This document shows positions 6,685 to 13,093 of a stretch of 13,093 nt of DNA, piece by piece (the first letter of the stretch is position 1; each line of letters opens with the position of its first letter). The stretch comes from Hyphomicrobiales bacterium (GTDB taxonomy: Bacteria > Pseudomonadota > Alphaproteobacteria > Rhizobiales > Aestuariivirgaceae): contig JAAURV010000050.1 in NCBI GenBank assembly GCA_012032065.1, positions 1-13,093 on the forward strand. Reading direction: 5' to 3'. The notes beneath the pieces are model-generated. The model did not search any database. It was not told the origin of the DNA and saw nothing but the letters and a program-made list of their open reading frames with translations. A program made the translations under genes and the position numbers.

Positions 6685-6687
6685 CTT

Positions 6688-7581
6688 CTATTTCTGGCAA
6701 ACGGGGCAAAAGAAGGTGGAGCGGCCCGACTGGACGATGCGGCGGATGTGACCGGTGCAGCCTGCCGTGGAGCACGGCGCACCTTCGCGGTCATAGACCT
6801 GGAAGCGCTGCTGGAAGGTTCCAGGGCTGCCATCGGTTTGGGCGAAGTCCTGAAGCGTCGAGCCGCCGGCAGTGATCGCCTCGTTGAGGATATCTCGAAT
6901 GTGGCGGACGAGGTCATCGAGCCGGCGCGGATCGGCGCGGCGGCCTGTCAGGGTTCCGGCTTTGCGGCGCGGCGACAGCCTCGCGCGAAACATGGCCTCG
7001 CACACATAGATATTGCCGAGGCCCGCCACGATCCGTTGATCGAGAAGGGCCGCCTTGAGTGGCGCCTTCTTGCCATGGAAAGCATTCGCCAGAGTGGATG
7101 CGGAAAATTCGTTGCCGAGCGGCTCGACGCCAATGCCTTGAAGCAGCTTGTGGGAGATCGCATCGGCTTCGGGAAACAGGTCCATCATGCCGAAGCGGCG
7201 GGGATCGTTGTAGACAACACGCTGCCCGCCTTCGATTGCGAAGACCACATGATCGTGTGGGCCTTCTCCATCGGGCACAGGCTCTCCTTCGTAATAGAAC
7301 TCGCCGATGCCGCGCTTGCCGCCTCCCTGCTCCAAAACCGTGAACCGGCCGGTCATGCCGAGATGGATCAGCAGGCAGTCGCCGCCTTCGATGGAGGCGA
7401 GAATGTATTTGGCGCGGCGCGCGAGGCCGAGCACCCGGCGGCCTTCCAGACGCGCAGAAAAGTTCTCCGGCAGCGGAAAGCGCAGGTCCTTCCGGCGCTG
7501 AAGCACGCCTTCGATGCGGCGGCCTTCGAGCACGGGCTTGAGGCCTCGCATGACAGTTTCGACCTCGGGGAGTTCCGGCAT
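6688..7581 (-). CDS. mutM: Formamidopyrimidine-DNA glycosylase
   Basis: Base-excision repair enzyme (Fpg) that removes oxidised purines such as 8-oxoguanine and nicks the abasic site. The 297-residue protein begins MPELPEVETV, supplying the catalytic Pro (residue 2, N-terminal after Met removal) and Glu3. Lys58 lies in RRAKYI, the H2TH region spans about 175-235 (KAALLDQRIVAGLGNIYV), and the C-terminal zinc finger has Cys270, Cys275, Cys292 and Cys295. The start must be ATG 7581, because the N-terminal proline is catalytic; the open frame continues upstream to 7737 but that part overlaps ubiE. Divergent from ubiE with 61 bases between, a pairing that is common in alphaproteobacteria. Intact. 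Confidence 0.96.
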   Translation of the reverse strand: MPELPEVETVMRGLKPVLEGRRIEGVLQRRKDLRFPLPENFSARLEGRRVLGLARRAKYILASIEGGDCLLIHLGMTGRFTVLEQGGGKRGIGEFYYEGEPVPDGEGPHDHVVFAIEGGQRVVYNDPRRFGMMDLFPEADAISHKLLQGIGVEPLGNEFSASTLANAFHGKKAPLKAALLDQRIVAGLGNIYVCEAMFRARLSPRRKAGTLTGRRADPRRLDDLVRHIRDILNEAITAGGSTLQDFAQTDGSPGTFQQRFQVYDREGAPCSTAGCTGHIRRIVQSGRSTFFCPVCQK

Positions 7582-7618
7582 GGTTAAGAGTAGAATCCAG
7601 CGGCGATGGAATTGCAAC

Positions 7619-7642
7619 GGGCGATGGGCTAAAGAGCCGCCC
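7619..7642 (+). promoter_or_regulatory. Hairpin abutting the ubiE start codon
   Basis: GGGC (7619-7622) pairs with GCCC (7639-7642), and GGCT (7627-7630) with AGCC (7635-7638) around AAAG, with a GATG bulge. The stem ends on the base before the ATG at 7643. No good ribosome site is seen; AAAGAG (7631-7636) is the best and lies in the loop and the start of the 3' stem. It may limit ubiE translation. The fold is by inspection only. Confidence 0.35.
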
Positions 7643-8410
7643 ATGAACGATGAGACGACAAGCCATTCCACCGCCTTCGGTTTCCGCACGGTTGAAGAGC
7701 GCGAGAAGCAGGGTTTGGTCAACGAGGTCTTCGCCAAGGTGGCGGAGCGCTACGACCAGATGAACGATCTGATGTCGGGCGGCCTCCACCGGCTGTGGAA
7801 AGACGACTTCGTCACCCTGCTCAATCCGCCGAAATCGGCGCGGGACTTTTCCGTGCTCGATGTGGCGGGCGGCACGGGCGACATCGCGTTTCGAATTGTG
7901 CGGGCCGGAGGTGCGGGTACGCGGGTGACCGTCGCCGATATTTCGCCCGAGATGGTGGGCGAAGGACGAAAGCGGGCGGAGCGCGAGGGGCTTTCGCGGT
8001 CTTGCGATTTCACCGTCGGCAATGCCGAGCAGCTTGCCTTTCCGGACCAGAGCTTCGATGCCTATACGATCGCCTTCGGCATCCGCAATGTCACACATAT
8101 AAAGAGAGCGCTGGCCGAGGCGTTTCGCGTGTTGAAGCCGGGCGGGCGTTTTCTGTGCCTCGAGTTCTCGAAAGTGGATGTGCCGTTTCTCGACAAGATC
8201 TACGATGCTTATTCCTTCGCGGTGATCCCGGCGGTGGGCAAGGTGGTGACCGGCGATGGCGGGCCCTACCGCTATCTGGTCGAGAGCATCCGCACCTTTC
8301 CGGACCAGTTCAAATTCGAAAGTTTGATCCGCGAGGCCGGCTTCTCGCAAGTGACGCATCGCAATCTGACCGGCGGCGTTGCCGCCATCCATTCCGGATG
8401 GCGCACCTGA
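7643..8410 (+). CDS. ubiE: Ubiquinone/menaquinone C-methyltransferase UbiE
   Basis: SAM-dependent C-methylation in ubiquinone (and, where present, menaquinone) synthesis. The 255-residue protein shows both family signatures: YDQMNDLMSGGLHRLWK at 37-53 and NLTGGVAAIHSGW at 241-253. The Rossmann methyltransferase motifs are VLDVAGGTGD (71-80), the acidic position at Asp99 after strand 2, and FRVLKPGG (161-168). ATG 7643 gives the usual short, poorly conserved N-terminus before VFAKVAERYD; an upstream start at 7514 would run into mutM. First gene of the rightward operon; its TGA shares an A with the ubiB ATG. The respiratory quinone role and neighbour ubiB support ubiquinone rather than another methyl acceptor. 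Confidence 0.96.
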   Translation: MNDETTSHSTAFGFRTVEEREKQGLVNEVFAKVAERYDQMNDLMSGGLHRLWKDDFVTLLNPPKSARDFSVLDVAGGTGDIAFRIVRAGGAGTRVTVADISPEMVGEGRKRAEREGLSRSCDFTVGNAEQLAFPDQSFDAYTIAFGIRNVTHIKRALAEAFRVLKPGGRFLCLEFSKVDVPFLDKIYDAYSFAVIPAVGKVVTGDGGPYRYLVESIRTFPDQFKFESLIREAGFSQVTHRNLTGGVAAIHSGWRT

Positions 8411-9981
8411 TGATCACGAGTCTCGTGCATGTCTGGCGGCTTCTGAAAGCGGGACGCACGCTGGCGCGCTACGATGCTCTCTTGCAGCCCGAGCAAATCG
8501 CGGAGCTTCCCGTACCGGCGCGGCTGGCGCTGAGAATTGCAGGGTTCGGTGGCCGGCCGGTTTCGGGCGATGCGCAAAGCCGGCTGACGGCGGCTCTTTC
8601 GAAACTCGGCCCGAGCTACATCAAGCTCGGCCAGTTCCTGGCGACGCGGCCCGATATCGTGGGGCCGAAGCGGGCTTTCGAGCTCAAAGCGCTTCAAGAT
8701 CGGCTGCTGCCCTTCAGCATGGTTGAGGCAAAAGCTGCCGTTCAAGTTAACCTCGGAAAGCCGGTTGAGGAGTTGTTCCGGGAGTTTGGCGAGCCAGTCG
8801 CGGCGGCCTCAGTGGCCCAAGTTCACCGCGCCAAGACCACTGAAAATCTTGACGTTGCAGTTAAGATTTTGCGCCCTGGCGTCGGGAAGCGCTTTGCCGC
8901 CGATGTGCAGAGTTTCTATTTTGCCGCACGGCTGATGGAGCGGTTCAGCGCCGAAGCGCGGCGGCTTCGCCCCGTGGCCGCGGTGGCCACGCTCGAGCAA
9001 TCGATGAAACTGGAGCTGGACCTGCGCATGGAGGCCTCGGCGATCTCGGAGATGGCCCGGAACGTCGCCGATGACCCGGGCGTGCGCCTCCCCAACGTCG
9101 ACTGGCAGCTGACCGCCAAACAGGTGCTGACGACGGAATGGATTGACGGCACGCCAATCTCCGATCTCGAAACGCTGAGCGCCAGGGGCGTCGACCTCAA
9201 GGCGCTGGGCGACACGGTGATCCAGAGCTTTCTCCGCCATGCCATCCGCGATGGGTTTTTCCACGCCGACATGCATCCGGGGAACCTGTTCGTTGACGCA
9301 AGCGGCAAACTGGTGATGGTCGACTTCGGCATCATGGGCAGGCTCGGCCCCAAGGAGCGGATGTTCCTCGCCGAAATTCTCTACGGCTTCATCAGGCGCG
9401 ACTACGAGCGGGTGGCGCGCGTGCACTTCGATGCGGGCTATGTGCCGCGCGATCAGGATCCCCATAATTTCGCCCAGGCGCTGCGCGCCGTCGGCGAACC
9501 GATCATGGACAAACAGGCGTCCGAGATTTCCATGGCGCGGCTTCTGACCCAGCTCTTCGAAGTGACGGGACAGTTCAACATGACCACTCAGCCGCAACTT
9601 CTCCTGCTCCAGAAAACCATGGTTGTGGTGGAGGGCGTGGCGCGCACGCTCAACCCCAATCTCAACATGTGGGTGACGGCGGAGCCGGTGGTGAAGCAGT
9701 GGATCGAGCGCAGGCTCGGGCCTATCGGCAAGATCGAAGACGTGGCGGACGGGGCGCTCGCCTTGGGCCGCGCCGCCTTCCAGCTTCCCACCATGCTGGA
9801 AGAGGCACAGCGCGCCACCCATATGCTGGCCGAAATGGCGCAGACCGGCGGCATCAAGCTTGACAGGGATACGACGCGCGATCTGGCGCTCGCCCAGCTC
9901 AAGGCCTCGCGGCTCCAGCGCTACGCGGTGATCGCGGGCGCGGTGGCGCTCGTCGTCATCGCCTTCAACCTCGCCACCTGA
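8410..9981 (+). CDS. ubiB: UbiB, ABC1/ADCK-type atypical kinase for ubiquinone biosynthesis
   Basis: Membrane-associated atypical kinase/ATPase required for ubiquinone synthesis. The 523-residue protein carries the family hallmarks: the KxGQ motif in YIKLGQF (Lys72-Gln75), the alanine-rich loop AAASVAQVH (131-139) that replaces the glycine-rich loop of ordinary kinases, ATP-binding Lys152 in VAVKIL, HADMHPGN (285-292) and the DFG motif at Asp305. A hydrophobic C-terminal segment (about 505-523, YAVIAGAVALVVIAF) would anchor it to the inner membrane. ATG 8410 gives a TGATG one-base overlap with ubiE; an in-frame ATG at 8398 is possible. Coupled to ubiE, its pathway partner. Intact. Confidence 0.95.
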   Translation: MITSLVHVWRLLKAGRTLARYDALLQPEQIAELPVPARLALRIAGFGGRPVSGDAQSRLTAALSKLGPSYIKLGQFLATRPDIVGPKRAFELKALQDRLLPFSMVEAKAAVQVNLGKPVEELFREFGEPVAAASVAQVHRAKTTENLDVAVKILRPGVGKRFAADVQSFYFAARLMERFSAEARRLRPVAAVATLEQSMKLELDLRMEASAISEMARNVADDPGVRLPNVDWQLTAKQVLTTEWIDGTPISDLETLSARGVDLKALGDTVIQSFLRHAIRDGFFHADMHPGNLFVDASGKLVMVDFGIMGRLGPKERMFLAEILYGFIRRDYERVARVHFDAGYVPRDQDPHNFAQALRAVGEPIMDKQASEISMARLLTQLFEVTGQFNMTTQPQLLLLQKTMVVVEGVARTLNPNLNMWVTAEPVVKQWIERRLGPIGKIEDVADGALALGRAAFQLPTMLEEAQRATHMLAEMAQTGGIKLDRDTTRDLALAQLKASRLQRYAVIAGAVALVVIAFNLAT

Positions 9982-10005
9982 GGCGTTAGGGAGCATACTG
10001 GCATC

Positions 10006-11211
10006 ATGACTTCGCTTTCGGGAAAATCGGTTCTCCTGGTGATCGGCGGCGGCATCGCGGCATATAAATGTCTCGAGCTGATCCGGCTGCTCGGGAAAGA
10101 GGGCTGCAAGGTGGTGCCGCTCATGACCAAGGCGGCGGAGCAGTTCGTGACTCCGCTCACCGTGGCGAGTCTCGCGGGCACCAAGGTCTATTCCGATCTC
10201 TTCAGCCTCACCGATGAAACCGAGATGGGGCACATTCAATTGTCGCGCGCCGCGGATCTCGTGGTCGTTGCTCCTGCAACCGCCGATCTTATGGCGAAGC
10301 TCGCGCACGGGATCGCCAACGATCTCGCATCGACGGCGCTGCTCGCGACGGACAAGTCCGTGTTGATGGCGCCGGCAATGAATGTGCGGATGTGGCGGCA
10401 TGCGGCGACGCAACGCAATCTGAAAACGCTTATCGCCGATGGCGTGTTGATCGTTGGCCCAAATGACGGCGACATGGCCTGCGGCGAATATGGGCCGGGA
10501 CGCTTGGCGGAGCCGGACGAAATCGTTGCCGCAATCCGCGCAAGTCTCGCGACGCACCCACGCGTGCTCGCGGGAAAGAAAGTGCTGATCACGGCGGGTC
10601 CAACACGTGAGCCGATCGATCCGGTGCGCTATATTTCCAATCATTCCTCGGGAAAGCAGGGTTATGCGCTCGCCGCCGCCGCCGTGGATTTGGGAGCGGA
10701 AACGATGCTTGTTTCGGGTCCGGTACATTTGCCGTTGCCCCCCGGCGCACAAGTGATGCCCGTCGAAAGCGCGCGCGATATGCTGAAAGTTGTCGAGCGG
10801 GAAGTGCCCTGCGACATTGCGATTTTCACCGCCGCAGTGGCGGATTGGCGAGTCGAGTCAGCCGCAAACGAGAAAATCAAGAAGAGCGGCAAAGACGCGC
10901 CCACTCTGATTCTCTCCGAGAATCCCGACATTCTCAAAACCATCGCGTCGCTCAAATCCAAGCGGCCCAAGCTTGTCGTCGGATTCGCGGCGGAAACGGA
11001 GAACGTCTTAGAACACGCCAAGGCGAAGCTCGCATCGAAGGGCTGCGATCTCATCGTCGCTAACGACGTCAGCGCCAAGGGCGATGTGTTCGGCAGCGAT
11101 CAGAACGCGGTGCATCTCGTGTCCGCGAACGGCGTCGAAAGCTGGCCGCGCATGAGCAAGGCTCATGTGGCCGAGAAACTCATGGCGCATTTTGCGAAGC
11201 TGATTTCATGA
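10006..11211 (+). CDS. coaBC: Bifunctional phosphopantothenoylcysteine decarboxylase / phosphopantothenate-cysteine ligase
   Basis: Second and third steps of coenzyme A synthesis from 4'-phosphopantothenate: ligation of cysteine, then FMN-dependent decarboxylation. In the 401-residue protein the CoaC half (about 1-185) has the FMN loop GGGIAAYK, catalytic His76 in MGHIQL, APAMN with Asn126, and the substrate flap with Cys159 (ACGEYGPGRL). The CoaB half (about 188-401) has ITAGPTREPIDPVRYISNHS starting at residue 195, and the lysine cluster EKIKK with Lys290. Length is standard for the fused enzyme. ATG 10006 follows ubiB by 24 bases, with AGGGAG rather far upstream (12 bases). The stop overlaps the dut start as ATGA. 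Intact. Confidence 0.96.
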   Translation: MTSLSGKSVLLVIGGGIAAYKCLELIRLLGKEGCKVVPLMTKAAEQFVTPLTVASLAGTKVYSDLFSLTDETEMGHIQLSRAADLVVVAPATADLMAKLAHGIANDLASTALLATDKSVLMAPAMNVRMWRHAATQRNLKTLIADGVLIVGPNDGDMACGEYGPGRLAEPDEIVAAIRASLATHPRVLAGKKVLITAGPTREPIDPVRYISNHSSGKQGYALAAAAVDLGAETMLVSGPVHLPLPPGAQVMPVESARDMLKVVEREVPCDIAIFTAAVADWRVESAANEKIKKSGKDAPTLILSENPDILKTIASLKSKRPKLVVGFAAETENVLEHAKAKLASKGCDLIVANDVSAKGDVFGSDQNAVHLVSANGVESWPRMSKAHVAEKLMAHFAKLIS

Positions 11212-11651
11212 TGGTTTCGGTTGCCATTCAGCGACTGCCGCATGGCGATGGACTCCCGCTTCCTGCGTATGAAACGGCGGGCGCCGCGGGCATGGATCTT
11301 CGCGCTGCCGCGGACGCGGAACTGGCGCCCGCCACGCGCTGTCTGATGCCGACGGGAATCGCCATTGCGTTGCCGGAAGGTTTCGAAGCACAGGTGCGGC
11401 CACGCTCCGGGCTTGCGGTGAAACATGGGCTGACCGTGCTGAATGCGCCGGGCACCATCGACAGCGACTATCGCGGCGAGATCAAGGTGCCGCTGATCAA
11501 TCACGGCGACAAGCCGGTGAAAATCGCGCGCGGCGACCGCATCGCTCAATTGGTTGTGGCGCCGGTATCGCGGGTTACCTGGCGCGAATCTTCCGGTCTC
11601 GAAACGACCGCGCGTGGCGCCGGCGGCTTCGGGTCTTCGGGACATCGCTGA
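11208..11651 (+). CDS. dut: Deoxyuridine 5'-triphosphate nucleotidohydrolase (dUTPase)
   Basis: Hydrolyses dUTP to dUMP and pyrophosphate, keeping uracil out of DNA and feeding thymidylate synthesis. All five motifs of the homotrimeric dUTPase are present in 147 residues: AGMDLRA (27-33), PRSGLA (65-70), GTIDSDYRGEI (82-92, with catalytic Asp85), GDRIAQLV (109-116), and the C-terminal glycine-rich arm RGAGGFGSSG (136-145). ATGs at 11208 and 11211 are adjacent; the first gives a four-base ATGA overlap with coaBC and is preferred, though the second would change only one residue. The coaBC-dut pairing is widespread in proteobacteria. The stop overlaps the next start (TGATG). Confidence 0.97.
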   Translation: MMVSVAIQRLPHGDGLPLPAYETAGAAGMDLRAAADAELAPATRCLMPTGIAIALPEGFEAQVRPRSGLAVKHGLTVLNAPGTIDSDYRGEIKVPLINHGDKPVKIARGDRIAQLVVAPVSRVTWRESSGLETTARGAGGFGSSGHR

Positions 11652-12466
11652 TGGCGCTCTCGCCGGAAGAGATCGAACGTTACGCGCGCCATCTCGTGCT
11701 GTTCGATGTGGGAGGTCCCGGGCAGAACAAACTCAAGGCCGCCAAGGTTCTGGTCATCGGCGCGGGCGGACTCGGCGCGCCGATGCTTCTCTATCTTGCG
11801 GCAGCAGGTGTTGGCGCGATCGGCATCGTCGATCACGACACGGTGTCGCTCTCCAATCTTCAGCGGCAGGTCATTCACACGACCGAGCGCGTGGACGAGA
11901 AGAAGACCGCAAGTGCTGCTGCGATGCTCCGGGCCATCAACCCGCATGTGAACGTGATCGAACATCCCTTCCGCATCACGGCCGACAACGCGCTGGAACT
12001 GGTGGGCCAGTACGATCTCGTAGCGGATGGCTGCGATAACTTCCCGACTCGCTACCTCGTCAGCGACGCCTGCTACTTCGCCAAGAAAACGCTTGTATCG
12101 GCCGCGGTCGGGCAGTTCGACGGACAGATATCCACCTTCAAGCCGCACGAGAAAATGGCGGATGGAACGCCCTACCCCAGCTACCGCTGCTTGATGGGCG
12201 AACTTCCGCCGCGCGGCCTGTTTCCGGCCTGCGAAGAAGCGGGGGTCCTGGGCGCGCTTCCCGGCATCCTCGGCTCCATGCAGGCGATGGAAGTCATCAA
12301 GGAAATCTTGGGCATTGGCGACAGCCTGGCCGGGCGGCTGCTCATGTACGACGCACTCGCCGCACGCTTCTATGAAACGAAACTTGCCTGGAATCCGGAC
12401 AATCCGCTGTCGGGGACAAATCCCACAATCACGAGTCTGGTGAAAGATAACTACATCGACCGGTAG
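11651..12466 (+). CDS. moeB: MoeB/ThiF-family E1-like adenylyltransferase, lacking most zinc cysteines
   Basis: Adenylates the C-terminal glycine of a small sulphur-carrier protein (MoaD for molybdopterin, ThiS for thiamine). The 271-residue protein has the nucleotide loop VIGAGGLG (35-42), the arginine finger region NLQRQV (69-74), Lys84/85, the acidic DGCDNFPTR (126-134), and Cys194 in PACEEAGVLG, at the position of the conserved cysteine in this family. Compared with canonical MoeB, the CxxC zinc pairs are degraded: PSYRC has Ser177 for the first Cys, and NPDNPLSG (248-255) stands where NPDCPVCG is usual. Short cysteine-poor versions are known in alphaproteobacteria. No rhodanese domain. 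Its ATG shares a base with the dut stop, so it is last in the operon. MoeB against ThiF is not settled by sequence. Confidence 0.85.
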   Translation: MALSPEEIERYARHLVLFDVGGPGQNKLKAAKVLVIGAGGLGAPMLLYLAAAGVGAIGIVDHDTVSLSNLQRQVIHTTERVDEKKTASAAAMLRAINPHVNVIEHPFRITADNALELVGQYDLVADGCDNFPTRYLVSDACYFAKKTLVSAAVGQFDGQISTFKPHEKMADGTPYPSYRCLMGELPPRGLFPACEEAGVLGALPGILGSMQAMEVIKEILGIGDSLAGRLLMYDALAARFYETKLAWNPDNPLSGTNPTITSLVKDNYIDR

Positions 12467-12467
12467 G

Positions 12468-13093
12468 TCAATTGACGTAGTGGATCTTGTCGAAGCTCTT
12501 GCGCCACGCCGCCACTTCCGCGGCAAGCGTTTTGGGATCGTTGGTTTCGAGCGCGCGGGCTATGAGTTTCGCGAGCCTCGGCATATCGGCCTCAGTCATG
12601 CCCCAGCGCACGATTTCCGGGGTTCCGAAGCGCAAGCCGTTCATGTCGCCATTCACTTCATCAACCGGAAGGCCGATGCCGCACACGAGGAACCCGGCCT
12701 TGCGCAGATTCTTGGCGGCGGCTTGACCTCCACCATATTGTTTTGCCTCGATAGCGAACTGGTGCGACTGCGTGGCGCCCATCGCCGTTTCGAAGACGGG
12801 CACGCCTTCCGCCTTGAGCGCATCCGCCAGAGACGTGGCCGCCTCCACCATTGCCTTGGCATAAGCTTCGCCATGAACCCGCCAGTCGAGCAGCGTCATG
12901 GAAAGCGCCGCCGGCTTCGCCGCGTCGAAATTCGCGGTGAGCCCCGGAAAGGCGATGGCATCCAGCTTCTCGGCGAGGCCCGCATCGTTGGTCACGATCA
13001 GTCCGCCCGCGGCCCGCCAAGACTCTTGTATGTGCTCATGGTCATCACATGCGCGCCCTGGCTAAGCGGATTGGGCCAGGCCTTGCCGGCGAT
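12468..13093 (-). CDS. Serine hydroxymethyltransferase-family PLP enzyme, C-terminal part, with apparent frameshift near 13010
   Basis: Fold-type I PLP enzyme related to GlyA; the 5' part lies beyond the right edge. From 13093 the frame reads AWPNPLSQGAHVMTMSTYKSLGGP, where the lysine of STYKSLGGP is at the PLP-lysine position of SHMT (TTHKTLRGP in canonical GlyA). The frame then hits a TGA at 13000-12998. One frame over, AGGLIVTNDAGLAEKLDAI continues the protein to the TGA at 12470-12468, including GLRFGTPEI, the substrate-carboxylate arginine segment. One base seems missing between CC and GCG at 13010-13011. The motif wording differs from housekeeping GlyA, so this is a paralogous SHMT-like branch whose substrate I cannot name. 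Convergent with moeB, with one base between stop codons. Confidence 0.8.

Larger units (their letters stand above)
5182..6687. other. 1.5-kb region without a convincing gene; partly very AT-rich
   Basis: Several open frames of 60-205 codons occur here, but none shows a recognisable domain, a good ribosome site together with a sensible start, or codon use like the neighbours. GC falls to about 23% in 5521-5640 (28 of 120 bases), far below the flanking genes. Several inverted repeats and twelve GANTC sites lie in the region. The only frame kept as a weak candidate is the 62-codon one at 6421-6609. The region may be a decayed accessory segment or a junction left by rearrangement. No tRNA, DnaA-box cluster or transposase could be found. 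Confidence 0.6.

Noticed and set aside
5182..6687. Possible replication origin remnant because of AT-richness near mutM
   Set aside because: No cluster of TTATCCACA-like DnaA boxes is seen in either strand.
6914..8392. 492-codon minus-strand open frame across mutM and ubiE
   Set aside because: It is out of frame with mutM and antisense to ubiE, with low-complexity Arg-rich content; both real genes are intact.
7795..8409. Upstream extension of the ubiB frame by about 205 codons
   Set aside because: It lies within ubiE in another frame and reads Arg/Gly-rich noise; UbiB homologs begin near the TGATG junction at 8410.
8809..10752. 647-codon open frame on the minus strand opposite ubiB and coaBC
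   Set aside because: Its product is rich in Arg, His and Gly with no domain, while the opposite strand encodes two intact conserved enzymes. It is a GC-driven shadow.

Overview
The window looks like chromosomal DNA from an alphaproteobacterium, most likely of the order Hyphomicrobiales (rhizobia and relatives). The reasons are high GC in the genes, a frc-type sugar ABC cluster with a divergent ROK regulator, the block mutM / ubiE-ubiB-coaBC-dut-moeB, and a large UbiB and fused CoaBC of the alphaproteobacterial kind. No phage, insertion sequence, CRISPR array, tRNA or rRNA could be recognised.

Left region (1-5181): a sugar uptake locus. On the minus strand lie a periplasmic binding protein (frcB), a permease (frcC) and a single-domain ATPase (frcA), in the order expected of a fructose-type importer. 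A strong RNA hairpin sits between frcB and frcC. Downstream of frcA, where a sugar kinase (frcK) would often follow, there is instead a decayed second copy of an frcA-like 3' end at the window edge. Diverging from frcB is a ROK repressor gene (frcR), which carries an apparent one-base frameshift near its 3' end, and then a RbsD/FucU-type sugar mutarotase whose start overlaps the frcR stop. A clear intrinsic terminator closes this unit. The frcB-frcR intergenic space holds a 39-bp imperfect palindrome with TTGACT, a -35-like hexamer, in both arms. It is a good operator candidate.

Middle region (5182-6687): about 1.5 kb with no convincing gene. It includes a stretch of about 23% GC (5521-5640), several inverted repeats and an unusual density of GANTC sites. 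It separates the accessory sugar locus from a conserved housekeeping block and may be a rearrangement scar.

Right region (6658-13093): mutM (DNA repair) reads left. From the other side ubiE, ubiB (ubiquinone biosynthesis), coaBC (coenzyme A), dut (dUTPase) and a MoeB/ThiF-like E1 enzyme read right with overlapping or nearly abutting ends, so they probably form one operon. It ends one base from a convergent, divergent-type serine hydroxymethyltransferase-family gene. That gene runs off the right edge and has a second apparent one-base frameshift. Two single-base losses in otherwise well-conserved genes raise the possibility of sequencing or assembly error. I did not find a convincing new defence or mobile system. 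The most interesting items are the divergent operator, the decayed ATPase copy, the AT-rich gap and the zinc-site loss in the MoeB-like protein.
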